DNA of 64,000 nt, taken from Pseudozyma flocculosa PF-1 (Eukaryota; Basidiomycota; Ustilaginomycetes; Ustilaginales; Ustilaginaceae). Under the pieces are notes generated by a model, which saw nothing but the letters and a program-made list of their open reading frames with translations, did no database searches and was not told where the DNA came from. The stretch lies in NCBI RefSeq assembly GCF_000417875.1, contig NW_006920870.1:432115-496114 (forward strand). The letters run 5' to 3'. Of the stretch, positions 22,500-33,367 are shown one piece after another; within the stretch, counting starts at the first letter, position 1, and each line of letters starts with the position of its first letter. The position numbers and the translations under genes were made by a program.

Positions 22500-24243
22500 A
22501 TGGCTGCCGAGAGAGCCGTCAAGCGGCCAACGTTTCACAGAAAGAGGACGTCGGATCTGAAGGACGACTTCTCAGATTCGGGCGACTCCTCGCTCGCCAT
22601 GGAGCCAAAGGTCAAGTCACGCGCCAGGATCAATATGGCCTGCGTCCACTGTCGCCACCGGTGAGCATCCCCAGCAGTCCATCGCCGTCTGCGACGCCGT
22701 CACGGAATCCGACGTTCCGGCCCTGACTGTTGCACCTCCCTGTTCCCCTCCGGCCGTGCGTGCTGGCCCTTGTAGCAAGATCAAGTGCGACGGTGCGCAG
22801 CCCTCGTGCGCAACGTGCAAGCGCCTCCGCAGACACTGCGACTACGAGCCCGTCACCGAGCACGAGAACCTCATGTCTCGAGAGCGCAAGCGAAGGAACA
22901 AGGAGAAAAAGCAGGCGCGCCTCGCGGCGCTCTCGGTCTACGCCGGCAACTCGCCGCTCTCTGTGCTCCATCCGGGCAGCTGGGCCATGGCTAGCGGCTC
23001 TGTGCGCCACTACCTCGACCTGCCGTCGGCGCCCGTCTCGCCAAGCTACACAGAAATTGTCCCGGCGCACATCGGCGCATCGCTGCACGGCTTCCGACCG
23101 AGGAGCAGCACAGTCAATCTTGGCCCCACCGAGCAGCTGCCATACCACCTGTCCTCCGTCTCCCAGCCACAGACGCCCGAAGTCTCGGACCGATCTCTTG
23201 GTCACACATCAGTGGACGGGTCCGTCTCCGAGGGCTACCCTAGCCACTACTTCTTCGGCATACCTACCGGCAACGCTTCACGTCCCACGGACAACGCCAA
23301 GCCGCCACCGAGCCCGGCGAGCGCGTCCAACGCCGAGTTTGTCATCTCGAGCATCTACTCGACGGAGCTGCCCGTGGCGGTGCCGACCTCTGCCCACGTC
23401 CGGCCCATCGACCTGCCCGCACCGCACGGCCACTTTGACTTTGCCAGCATCCCGTTCCCGACGCAGGACAGCTTCTCGGCCGAGGCGCCGCTGCTCTCGC
23501 TCCGCCGCCGCAGCTCGGTACCGCACACGCTCGACCTCAACCAGCTGCGGCGACCCTCGGTGGCCGAGTTCGCCACCGTGGGCCTGGTCCAGCGCATCGC
23601 CGAGAAGCGCGCGGAAAAGGTGCAGACCGACGACGTCGACCGGATCCGTTCGGCCCAGGCCCTCGCCCTGTCCAGCAACGACAGCTACGTCTCCAACTGG
23701 CGAGAGACGACGAGCCAGCTGTGGAACGACAACTTCTCGCTGCAGAGCCCGGCGGGCGAGCTGCCGCCTTCGCTCAGCTTCGAGGCCGTCGCTGCAGCGC
23801 ACTATGCGCAAAAGACGCCCGAGGTCGGCAAGTACGAGGCGCAGAAGCCCGCCTCATACCACATCCCCGCCTCAACCTCGGCCACGCCGTCGCTGCACGA
23901 GTCCTGCTTTGCCAAGCCTTCCGCGGCGCTCGAGTCGTGGTCCTCGCCGGCTTCGACCGCGTCGCAGGAGGCAGCGGCGATTCCTCAGATGTCTTCGGCG
24001 CCATGGACCGTGCTGCAGCAACAGGCGCCTCTGATGTCGCCCGTCACCGACCTCCAGCAGACGTTCAACAACCTTTCGTCGGACCTCCGCACTGCCGACT
24101 ACCTCCACTACTCCCCCGCCGACCTCGGCGCCTTCCAGCCCCATCCCCACCATGCCCCCGTCTCGTCCCACGACGGCAGGAACCGCGATGCATCCAGCCT
24201 CGCCGGTGCCGCCGTCTTCCCCTCCCACTTCTTCCAGAACTGA
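22500..24243 (+). CDS. Zn2Cys6 (fungal binuclear zinc cluster) transcription factor
   Basis: Two exons, 22500-22660 and 22776-24243, with a 115-bp intron (GTGAGC...TTGTAG) give 542 residues. The intron falls inside the zinc cluster (CVHCRHR / KIKCDG) and splicing restores the exact Cx2Cx6Cx6Cx2Cx6C spacing at about residues 47-74, ending RRHCDYEP. A basic segment follows (SRERKRRNKEKKQAR), probably nuclear localisation or DNA contact. The rest is Ser/Pro/Ala-rich, with no recognisable fungal middle-homology domain, so the protein is shorter than most of the class. Target genes are unknown. It is flanked upstream by a long gene-free region with inverted repeats, which suits a regulator with an extended promoter. 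Confidence 0.9.
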
Positions 24244-24420
24244 TCCTCCGCGCTCCCCCAGTGTCTCCTTCCGCAGCAACTTGTATTCCATCAATGCCCC
24301 CCCGCCTTGCATTCCCATACATTTCTTGGCCCCATCTAGACTTCTTCCAGTGTCTCCTAGCTCCAGTCAGTCACAGCACGTAAAGGGGTTCATCCATTCA
24401 TCCATTCATCCATCCATCCG

Positions 24421-24476
<56 letters not shown>

Positions 24477-24788
24477 TGCCTTTCCATCCTCGTGTTCCTC
24501 TCCTGTGTTGATAAGGCAGCCTCTCACTCCGCGCCTCGAGCATTGTTGTCTCCTACGATCATCGCTCTTGCGTCACCAACTCGTCGCCTCGTCATGGAGG
24601 ACAAGAGGTCGGCCCGCTGTCGCAATCCCAGGCGGCATCGTCTTGATACCTCCGTCTGCGCGATGTCCGCGGACTCCAACTGCGCCGCCGGTCTCCGCGA
24701 GCTACATAACTCCATTTTCTGGAAGCAAGGCCGAGTGCACGACACGATTCCACGTATGTCGGTCCTAGTCTGACAGGACGGATCCGTT
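24244..24788. other. Convergent 3' intergenic region
   Basis: The 545 bp lie between the ends of the zinc-cluster gene (plus) and the calponin-like gene (minus). They contain a CATC/CATT run (24391-24419) followed directly by a GCCT array (24422-24476). I see no gene. Confidence 0.7.
24391..24476. repeat. CATC then (CCTG)n microsatellites
   Basis: A degenerate CATC/CATT tetranucleotide run at 24391-24419 is followed by about 13 uninterrupted CCTG units at 24422-24475. Confidence 0.95.
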
Positions 24789-27657
24789 TCAACGGGCATC
24801 TTCTCCCCTCTCCTCGCTCGCAACCGCATGCACCCAGCGGACGACGAGGTTGTAGAGCATCTGCTCCCATCCCTCTTCCTTCCTCGCCACCCGCTTGGGG
24901 TCGAACTCGATGGCGCCTTGATTGACGTGGCCCGCTCGCGAGCCGGCAACGCTGGGCCGTGCCGACTCTCTGCCGCTGTCGGTCGAGGCGAGCGAGAGAG
25001 ACGACGACGACGCTGCTGCTTCCGAGTAGACTCTGCGCGGGTGCAGGCCCAGCTTGACCGGAGGCTGCAGTCCCGGGAGCACGGGCTGATTGAGCGATTC
25101 GAGGCTGCTCATCGACGTCGTCTGTATGTGGTAGCGTAGCCGCAGAGCCGCCGCCCACACGCGCAGGTTCTCGGCCTTGCGGAACGTCCACCCGGGCCGC
25201 TTCTTGAGGCCCTCGGGCGACGCAGCAGCGGATTTCTGATCCGTCTCGGTCCGGTCGGCGAAGCTAGCATCTGAGGCGCCCCTTCGGTCCTTGCCGCTCT
25301 TGTCCTTGACCTGGAACGCTTCCGGCTCCGCCTCGGCCTTCTTCAAGAGCATCTTCTGCTTCTCCAGAGCGTCGGCCTCGGCCGCCTTGAGGTCGTGGAT
25401 CTCCTTGGGCTGGATGAAGCCCCAGGGCCGGCTGGACTGACGCAGAGCCGCATTGTACGCGTGGCACAGCATCGATCCGTCGACGAGGGCATCGAGCAGC
25501 TGATCCTTGCTGATGTCGAGTACATTGTCGCTCTGGGTCACTTCGGTCGAGACCTGCAGCAGCTCGAAACCGTCTTCGGCGGAGAGATGGGCCAGCAGAA
25601 ATGCTCGCACTCGTGCTGCTCCGCAAGGCCGCGCTCACGGGGGTTTCAGCATCTGAGCCATCGGAGCAAAAGCCGTTCGCGCCCTCACTCACCAATCTCG
25701 CCACCTTGAAACTCTCCCTTGCGCGCCCAAGCCGGAACATCGTGCGCGGCGTCCGTCGCGTCATTGCCCACTCGTGCCGCATCGACCGTGATGCCGGGCG
25801 CTGCATTGGCTCCGCTCGGTTCAGGGCTTGGCTCCGCCTCGGCATTGAGCGCGAGCCTTGCGCTCGGCCGTTTGGTCGGCTTGAGCTTCTGCACGACGGA
25901 AAGGACGCGGTCGACGGTGGTGAGGTAGCTGTTGACGAACTCCCTCTCCTTTCCAAGGTCGCTCAGCTTGAGGTCAGTTTGGTACAGGTAGCCTTCTCCA
26001 CTACCCTTGTCCGGTGAGCCATTCAGGCCGAGGTCCAAGCTGCTCGGGTTGGCCAGCGATGTAAGGCTTCGGAGGCCGGGCGCTGGCGGCATCCTGTTGT
26101 CTTTGGAGCCCAGGTTGATCCCAAGGGCCGACTCTTCGCCAAGTGAGGCCGTCTCGGCTTCGGCCTTTTCATAATCCGGGTGGCCTGGCGGCAAACGATG
26201 CTTCTCTTCCAGCTCACGCAAGGTACTGAGCACATCCAACGCTGATTTGCGGACCAACGTCAGTGGATCTTCTGCCACGTCGGTCGAGTCGGCCGGAGAT
26301 GTCGATGGCGAGGAGGCAGAGCCTGGAGCCTGCCATGCGCTCGGCATAGCCCGCGTCGAGCCCGGACTGCCGCCCTGAGGCGACGATACCCGCCTCGACA
26401 GGCTACCATAGGTCTTTTCGAGCGGGAGAGGCGAGAGGCTGCTCCGCCTCGAGAGGCTGCCGAAGCTGCTCTGCCGCTTGAACTGATCTTTGGGCTTGGA
26501 TCCAGGCGCGTTCTCGGAGATGCGCTTGCCGCTAAGCGAGGCTGGCGGTAGCGCCAGGAGGTAGCTGCGCACCGACCGGATCGTCTTGGTAGTCGCGTTG
26601 ATGAGCTCGAGCAGGTCAATCGGCTGCGTTTCGAGGGCTGCGTCGTCGAGTCCGTCTGTGCTGTACATGGATGAGCGGGACGAAGGCCGACGAGAGTCTG
26701 GCTCTATCGACAATCGGCGACCACCGGAAGGCGATGCTTTGTCCCTCTTGACGAGGTTCAAGAGGCCCCACAGCTGACAGCTGTTCACGTTTGCGGCCGG
26801 TGGAGTACCATAGCGTCAGCACAGCCTACGTCCACAAGGCCTAACATACCCGATTGGGGGAGGTCAAGGCAGTCGGCGATGCTCACGTCGTGTCAAGGTC
26901 CTGCAACAGCATCGGCCATAGCGCCTCGGGGTCCGCCTCGACCGGCTTGGGCACCACCGGATATGGGAGGCGGGTGCTGGTTGGCGCCTTTGGGCTCGGT
27001 GGAAGCTCGATGGGCTGGTCATCCGGGCTTGTCACGAGGACGAGGCCATCCTCTGCGAGACCTTGACCATCGCTGGCTCCTCTGCGTAGGCTGGCCTTTG
27101 ACAGGGTCGGGCTCTCTGACGGCGACTCTGGGGTGGAAGCCAGCATCGTCTCGCCGGCCAGGCCGATGGCCAGAGTCATCGGTCCTTTTGTGAGGGGCCG
27201 GGTCTTGCTCGCTCTGCTCTAGTGGACAGATGTTAGCCGCAGTATCAGGGGTACGGGAAGAGCGAGTGAGGCCGGAGACGGCGCTTCAAGGACGCAGCTG
27301 CACTCACATCCCTTGCTTTGCGTAGAGGTGCTGGAGGTAGCCGATGCTGCCGAGGGCCATGACCGAGTCCCTCTTTGCTGCGCTGCGAGAGAAGGGCTTT
27401 TGGTTTGACTTGGCCGCGAGGGCCGACGAGGGGTAGAAGAGGGCGGAGCGTCTGGGCTGACCTTCCGGGGCGGTGGCGTCGGTGTCCTGATCCTGGTCGA
27501 GCTCTCCAGGCTTCGAGGTTGATGGGAACGAGACGGTGCCGGCTGCGAGAGGAGCCTTTGGGCGGGGCGGGGCTGCGGCGCCTTGCTTGGTCGGAGCTGT
27601 GGCGGCGGCATCTGCCGTGTGCGGCGCGAGTGCGATGTTTTCCTTATCCCCGTCCAT
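24789..27657 (-). CDS. Conserved fungal protein with calponin-homology-like C-terminal region
   Basis: Four exons on the minus strand, 27308-27657, 26887-27213, 25693-26780 and 24789-25615, encode 863 residues. Intron 1 has two possible acceptors (CAG chosen), and the last acceptor (GGAGCAG) was chosen by frame. The N-terminal half is Ser/Pro-rich and disordered-looking. The middle (CQLWGLLNLVKRDK, then an LLELINATTKTIRSVRSYL helix) and the C-terminus look conserved. The C-terminal region has FLLAHLSAEDGFELLQVS, LLDALVDGSMLCHAYNAALR, SSRPWGFI and ENLRVWAAALRLRY. This resembles a calponin-homology-type actin/morphogenesis module of fungal proteins, recalled from general knowledge. No catalytic motif is seen. 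Function is probably cytoskeletal or polarity-related, with moderate confidence only. Confidence 0.72.
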
Positions 27658-28764
27658 GGCTGCGGCGCTGCGGTGGGGTGTCGAAGGCGTGACGGTCGAG
27701 CGACCAGGTGCGAATCCTCTGCGAGGGTTAAGTGGGCGTGGTCCTAGAAAGTCGGAGGCGGCGGCCGAACGAGGATGATGCGCCGAGATGCTGGTGGATA
27801 GGGTCTAAGAGATGTGATGGTGCGCCAATGTCGAGGTGAGTCGTCGATATGGTTGGTGGCATGAGGCGCCAAGAGGGAGGAGGCCGGGGGATACGCAGAT
27901 GGGGGTCACGAGAGAAGGGGGGAGTAAGCGGCAGGGGCAGCGGCAGCCAAGGCTCGGCGCACCCACCACCTCTTGAGGAGCAGTAGGTAGCAGACTGCTG
28001 CCACTTAGGCCTTTCGAGGGGTCAGCGCGGGGTGCGTGGAGCCGGCGAGGCCGAAGCAGGCGGCGCCCGTGCATGGGACCCCTCGCCGCTGCTCCTCTCT
28101 GACCTCTTGGCCGTCGAAGCTGGCTGGCTGGCTGCCTGCTCCTCCTCCCCGCTCACGGCTCTCTGCTCGCCACCATGACGGCTCGTGGGCCCATGCGTAC
28201 CTACGGCTGACCATCGTCGTTGTCGGCATCGCCGCCACAGCGGCAACCACGGCCCCGGCCGCGTAGGTTGGGCCGCACATCTTGGTGGCCCGCCCATGGC
28301 CCCGGCCTGATTGCTCGACGGTGCGAGGTCACTTCCAGCTATACCCGCTTCACCCATGGTCTCCCCATACACGCAGGCGATCGTATGGAGCTCATCACTC
28401 GAGTCTGCCCTCTGTCCATGGCAGATGCGCATTTGAATTGGTGGGAAAGCGGCGTCGGGCATCGGCCGTCAGGCCGTGTTGGTCTCGCCCCGCCTCCAAG
28501 TTTTTCTGCCCTTGACCCGATCTGAAACACACACACGCCCCGCGTCTGGCCCCGACGCCCCACAGCTCTCTCTTGCGGACCGGCGGGCGAGCGAGCGAGC
28601 TCCACGCGCGCCGCCCTTCATCCTCTCTGGCCCATCGCACTCGCACTCCAAGGCTCTTGGACTCAGCCAATTGACCACAGCGGCCAGTCTGCGCCCATCG
28701 CACTCAGCGGAAGGTGGTAGGCTGTCGATTGCGGCAACGGCAGCAGCAGCATCAAACGCACTCG
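27658..28764. other. Intergenic region, calponin-like 5' side / RSC7 3' side
   Basis: The 1.1 kb between two minus-strand genes hold the promoter of the calponin-like gene and the 3' end of RSC7. Short GAGC and ACAC runs occur at 28525-28600. I find no further coding region. Confidence 0.55.
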
Positions 28765-31118
28765 TCACAAGTCTCGACCACCGCCCGCGTCGACGCCGCC
28801 AGCAACTCGCACCGTCGGCGAAGGAGGCGGCGGCGGCAGCACCTCGGTCGTGAAACTCGCCACACCCCACGCCCCCGACCCTACACGGTCCCCGCCAAGC
28901 ACCGGCCACACGCTGCCCGCCTCTTGAGCCTCGTCGCGCACAAAGTGGGGTCGTGCACCGACCTGTTGTTTCGCCATGGCACACCGACGGAGCGCAAAGG
29001 TGAGAGGGCAAAGCAAGGCCGAGGACAGCTCTGCCAGTCAGCTGCGTCTGTCGCTACACCGCTCTTCGCTCTCGCCCCGCTCGGACTGCTCACCTTGTCC
29101 AGCCGCGCCCAAGTCGGCTGCGTGCTGAGGCCAAAGTGCGGCATGTGCGTGCTCGGCTCAAAGATGCCAATCGGCGGGCCCCTTTGCTTCTTGGCCCCCT
29201 GTCGCTGGGCGGCCTTGGCCTTGCGCTTGCGCGCCTTGTCCTCGGCGTCTGCCAAGCTGTCGCGCTCCCATGGCGGGCGGTCGTTGGCCGCCTCTTCGTC
29301 GTCCTCGGGGTCGGCCTCGCCGTCGAGCGGCTCGTCGACGACCGCCGCCGCCGCCGCCGAGGCGTGCAGACCGTCGTCAAAGTGGCGAAAGGCAACCAGA
29401 CGCTCGCGCCTCGTCTCAGCCAGCTCCGAATTCATCCCGCGCACGCTGCGCGCCATCTCCAGCATCCAGTTCTCCTCGGTCACGTCCGAGCGCTGCAGCA
29501 ACGCCCTCCGCGACACCCAGTTGCCCGCGCGGACGAACGGGCTCTGGCCGGCGTCGCCAAACACGGTCGTCACCACCTCGCCCTGCGGGTCGTACGTCGC
29601 GTAGCTGAACGCGTCCGGCCGCCGGCGGGAGCGGTCGCGCTCCCGATCGGCCTCTTTCTTGCGCTCCTGCTCCTCGACCGACATGCCTCCCACCGTCTTG
29701 CCTTCCTTGACGCCCGACGCCCGAGCCGCCGCCTCGTAGTAGTCGTCGATGACCGCCTTGCCTCCGCTGATGAACCTGGCGCCGTGCAGCTTGTAGACGT
29801 TGCGGGCGGCCACCATGGTGACGTTGCGGCTCTTGAGCTGCCCGCTCAGCCGCCCGTCCTCGATCAGCTTGTCCTTTTCGCCCTGCTTGAGCGTGATCTT
29901 GATAATCATCGGGTTCTTGCGGAAAAAGTAGAGCGAGTCGCGGTAGCTGGCCGCCCGCGCCGCGTCAATCGACAGCATGTAGACGCGCTCGGGGTCATCG
30001 CGCAGATCAGAGGTGAAGTTGTACGCCTTGTACTGCCGGCCACCCTGCAAGCGTCCCTTTTCGTCGACCTTTTTGTCGCCGTCCGGGTCGCTGTCGAGGA
30101 TCACCTCGTCTCCTTCTAGGCGGTACACCTTGCCCTTGATCGTGATGGTCTTGAAGCCGTCGGCATCAACGCCTGTCCCCGCGCCCTCGTCGCCGTCGTC
30201 GTCGTCGTCGTCGTTGGCGCTGTCGTTTGCATTATCTTCGTTGCCGTCGCCTTCGCCTTCGCCTTCGCCTTCACCCGCTGTGCCGTCCTCTGCTGGCTCA
30301 GCATCCTTGCTCTGGGCCTCCGCAACGCTGGCATCGCCCTCATCGCCGCCGTCATCGTCGCTTGCAACGGCCTGCCTCGACCTAGCCCTGGACCTGCTAG
30401 GACCAGCGGCCCTCCACCTGCCGGCTCGACCGACGGATGCCCGAGCCTTTGCACCGGCTCTTGCAGCCTCGGACCGGCTCTTGCTCCTCGCTGTTGCTCT
30501 GCTCGGCCGTTGAGAGCCTTCGATGCGCGGTTTATCGTCTCCCTCGTCGGCCCGTCCGTCGTCCTCGTCGGATCGCTCGCCCGCTTCTCCGCCTGTCGCG
30601 TCGGCTAGTCCATTGATGGGCGCCTGCTGTGACGGACCACCCTTGACGCTCCCTGCTTCGTCCGCTCTCTCCCCATCCTCCTCGCCCAACTCCTCCTTCG
30701 GGGCCTGCATCGAGCTCTGCCTTCTTCGACGTCGGGATCGAGGACTGGCCTGCACGTTTGCCTGGATCTCGGCTTTGATCTCGGTGGACCGCGCCCTCGA
30801 AACGCGAGCTCGCCTGGAGCGTGCAGGCGCCGCAGGAGCTGGCTGGCTGCTGCTACCGGCGGTGTCTGCCTCTGCGCCCACTTCTGCCTCTGCCGACATG
30901 GAAACATCGCCGTTGGCATCTGCGTCGCTGTCGTGGGACCTTTGCTGCTCGGCGGTGACAGCACCTGCATCGATGCTAGAGAGGCTGCTGCTGGATGTTG
31001 GGTGCGGATCGTCTCGGAGAGCGGTGCTGGTGTCACCGCCGGGGCCAAGAGGGGGCTGGTCGTCTGTGGTCTGATTGGGTTTGCGCACGCGCAGCGTGAT
31101 GCCGCGTTGGCCGGGCAT
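28765..31118 (-). CDS. RSC7: Chromatin-remodelling complex RSC7/Swp82-family subunit
   Basis: Exon 1 is 29094-31118. A probable 131-bp intron (GTGAGC, branch GCTGAC, CAACAG) leads to exon 2 at 28765-28962, giving 740 residues. If the intron is kept, the frame stays open to a TAG at 28881 and gives 745 residues with a different tail. The N-terminal 330 residues are acidic, Ser-rich and disordered, with basic patches. The conserved core begins at about DGFKTITIKGKVYRLEGDEV and continues GRQYKAYNF, RVYMLSIDAARAASYRDSLYFFRKNP, KLHGARFISGGKAVIDDYYE and GNWVSRRALLQ, then ends near GIFEPSTHMPHFGLSTQPTW. These blocks define the fungal RSC7/Swp82 family, a subunit of RSC/SWI-SNF nucleosome remodellers in the nucleus. 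I prefer the spliced tail (GARPHFVRDEAQ, GAWGVAS) because its splice signals are canonical. Confidence 0.9.
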
Positions 31119-33367
31119 CTCGAGAGCGCGCGATGAGTGTAGGTGGAGGCGGCGCGCCTTGTTCCAGCCCGGCGATGGATGTGAGATGGCGCTTGGGATG
31201 CGGCCAGAGGGCGGCGGATGAGGAGAGGTTGGCAGCGACGAAGTGAAGGTCGGGAAGCGGGCGGGCTGGCAGGGTCCATCCTCTCTGAAGGTTGCAAGCT
31301 TGGCCAGGCAGGCAGGCCAACCGGCTGGCCGGCTGGCTGGCTGGCTGGCAACGCGTCGCGCCGTTCAGAGCTCGGCTCCGATAAAGAGGCAAGTCGGCTT
31401 GACCGTGCCGGCGGACCTGGCCTGGCCAGCTTGGCCGCGGACTCGCCAGGCGGGCTTGGGCCGAGCCGCCGCGATTTGAAGGACGAAGGTCATGCATGCA
31501 TGCATGCATTCGCTCCGAAGCCCGGCCCCGCCGGCCTTTTTTTGTCTGTATGTGCGATCGTCTCGTCGGATGGGGCGCGGCTGTGCTCGCCGAGGTGGCT
31601 TGACGATGTACACATGCTGTACCGCACAACAAGCCAAGGGGCCTCCTGAGTGGAAGCAATGGCATGGTCAGTGGCATGGTATGGTCGGACAGGTAGGGCC
31701 AGCACGTCCCGAGAGCCAAAACCGCGAGCGTAGAAGGGGATGGCGCAGGAGACCTTGCAACGCGGCTTCCATGGATCTTCGGCCGCGACAGCAGTGGATG
31801 GCAGCATCGGCATCTCCGGTGCAAGAGAGAGAGAGAGAGCCGGTCGTGCTTGGCATCGTGCCGTTCATACCCCTGCCAAGGTGTGACCGCATGGCAAGAA
31901 GCGGACGGGCCCGGCCGAAGGGCCAAACCGCAAAGCGGCAGCCACCCAAGCGCAGCACAGCACGGCTCAGCGCCGCTCGCATAGCGAAGCAGCATGAAAA
32001 GAAGCAGGCAAGCAAGCAAAGCAAGCAAGCAGAACGGCGCACGCAACTTAACTTGACCTGAGCTGAGGATATGGCGGGCGGCCCCGCCATCGAGGCGGTG
32101 TCGACGGGCCAAGAACTCCAACGGATCGGATCGGATCGGAGGATTCGATTATTGGTTCCTGGCGCGCGGCCTCGGAGCTGTCTGATGTCACGACGGAAAC
32201 AGGCTAAGCAGTCGAGGCCGCCGCTTCTTTTTTTTCGCAGGCGGCCGCTTGCTCGCGCGCTCAAAGACCTGAGCTACAGCACAAACGCTGATGGCCATCG
32301 TTGCGATGCCGGGGGAAGGATGAGGAGGGGAGGCATGACGATCGTCGTACCGGCAGATGGACGTACGTGCTTCCTTGAGGTGCTGTTCACGTACGGGCCG
32401 TCTTGACGTCTGCGTTGGTTGCGACCGGCCCGCCCTTGCTCGTCTCGATGCGAAGGATGCGCAAGAGCGGCGCGCCACCGTATCGCTCTCTCCATTTCTC
32501 CGGTGGGTAGACTCGACGAGCCAGAAGGATGAGAGCGAAGACCGACGTCGGCGGCGGTGGCCTCCTCGTACCCTACATACTGTACCTACCACTTTGAATG
32601 TCCGGAAGACCGGAACAACCGCCGGTGCTGGTCCGCGGCACAAGAAGGGCGAGCGAGCGAGCGCGCCGTCGAAGCCGCACATACAGTACGGCGTCTGGAT
32701 CGACCAGCTGCGCAGCGAACCTATGACGCCTGCCTTAGCCTGCCTTGGCCAGCCGGGCTTTTCCTCTCGCCTGCCGGCCTGCCGCTGCCGTGACTTGGCT
32801 CTGCATCGGCCCTGCATTCCGGAGGACCCTTTTTGTCTTCTTGCTTCTCGCTCGCTCCTGGCCTCGCTCGTTCGATGTTGGCCGATCCTCCCAAACCCGA
32901 GCGACGGCCAACGGCAGGGCCGACAAGAGTAGAGGGCTCCGCCCTGCCTGTGCTTCGTTTCAGCGCAGCTTCGCAAGCCGCCTGCTCGGCCCGCATGCCG
33001 GTGCCAAGCAACCGCACCCAAAGCGCAAGGGCTGCGCAGCATGCATGGAACGTCCGCTGTCGAGAGATGTGGTTCCGAGCCGACAGCGCCGAGGACGGGT
33101 GGGTGGCTGTGTTTGTGGGTGCTTTGCCACGCGGCATGCCAGCAGGCCACCGAGAGCAACATAAAGGGCCCCCTCGCTGACATGGACCCAGCCGTTCATC
33201 CCCCCCCTTCTCGCCCCTCTGTCCTCCCTCCCCCTCCTCCTCCTCTTCTTCCTCCTCCTCGACGACGACGACGACACCGCCGCCGTCCTGTTGACCGACG
33301 CCCGTTCTCCGCGCCACCTGTCCTCCGCCGCTCCGTACAGCCACGGCCTGGACCCCCAGCTACCGCC
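31119..33367. promoter_or_regulatory. Divergent intergenic region, RSC7 / phospholipase B
   Basis: This 2.2-kb region has no convincing gene. Landmarks are GGCT runs (31318-31349), a CATG microsatellite (31492-31509), GA (31826-31839) and AAGC (31986-32030) runs, and a TATA-like ATAAAGG at 33160-33166. From about 33200 to 33260 the sequence is C/T-rich, a typical fungal leader, before the phospholipase start. Confidence 0.55.
33160..33166 (+). promoter_or_regulatory. TATA-like box of phospholipase B
   Basis: ATAAAGG lies about 200 bp before the chosen start codon and just before a pyrimidine-rich leader. Transcription starting downstream of it would miss the in-frame ATG at 33041 and could also miss the one at 33182. 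That favours the ATG at 33368 with its signal peptide. Confidence 0.4.

Noticed and set aside
24391..24476. Possible CRISPR-like array
   Set aside because: A simple tetranucleotide repeat with no spacers, in a eukaryotic genome.
33041..33367. Longer phospholipase B starting at 33041 or 33182
   Set aside because: It would hide the signal peptide behind a Pro/Arg-rich extension. A TATA-like box at 33160 and a C/T leader fit the later ATG.
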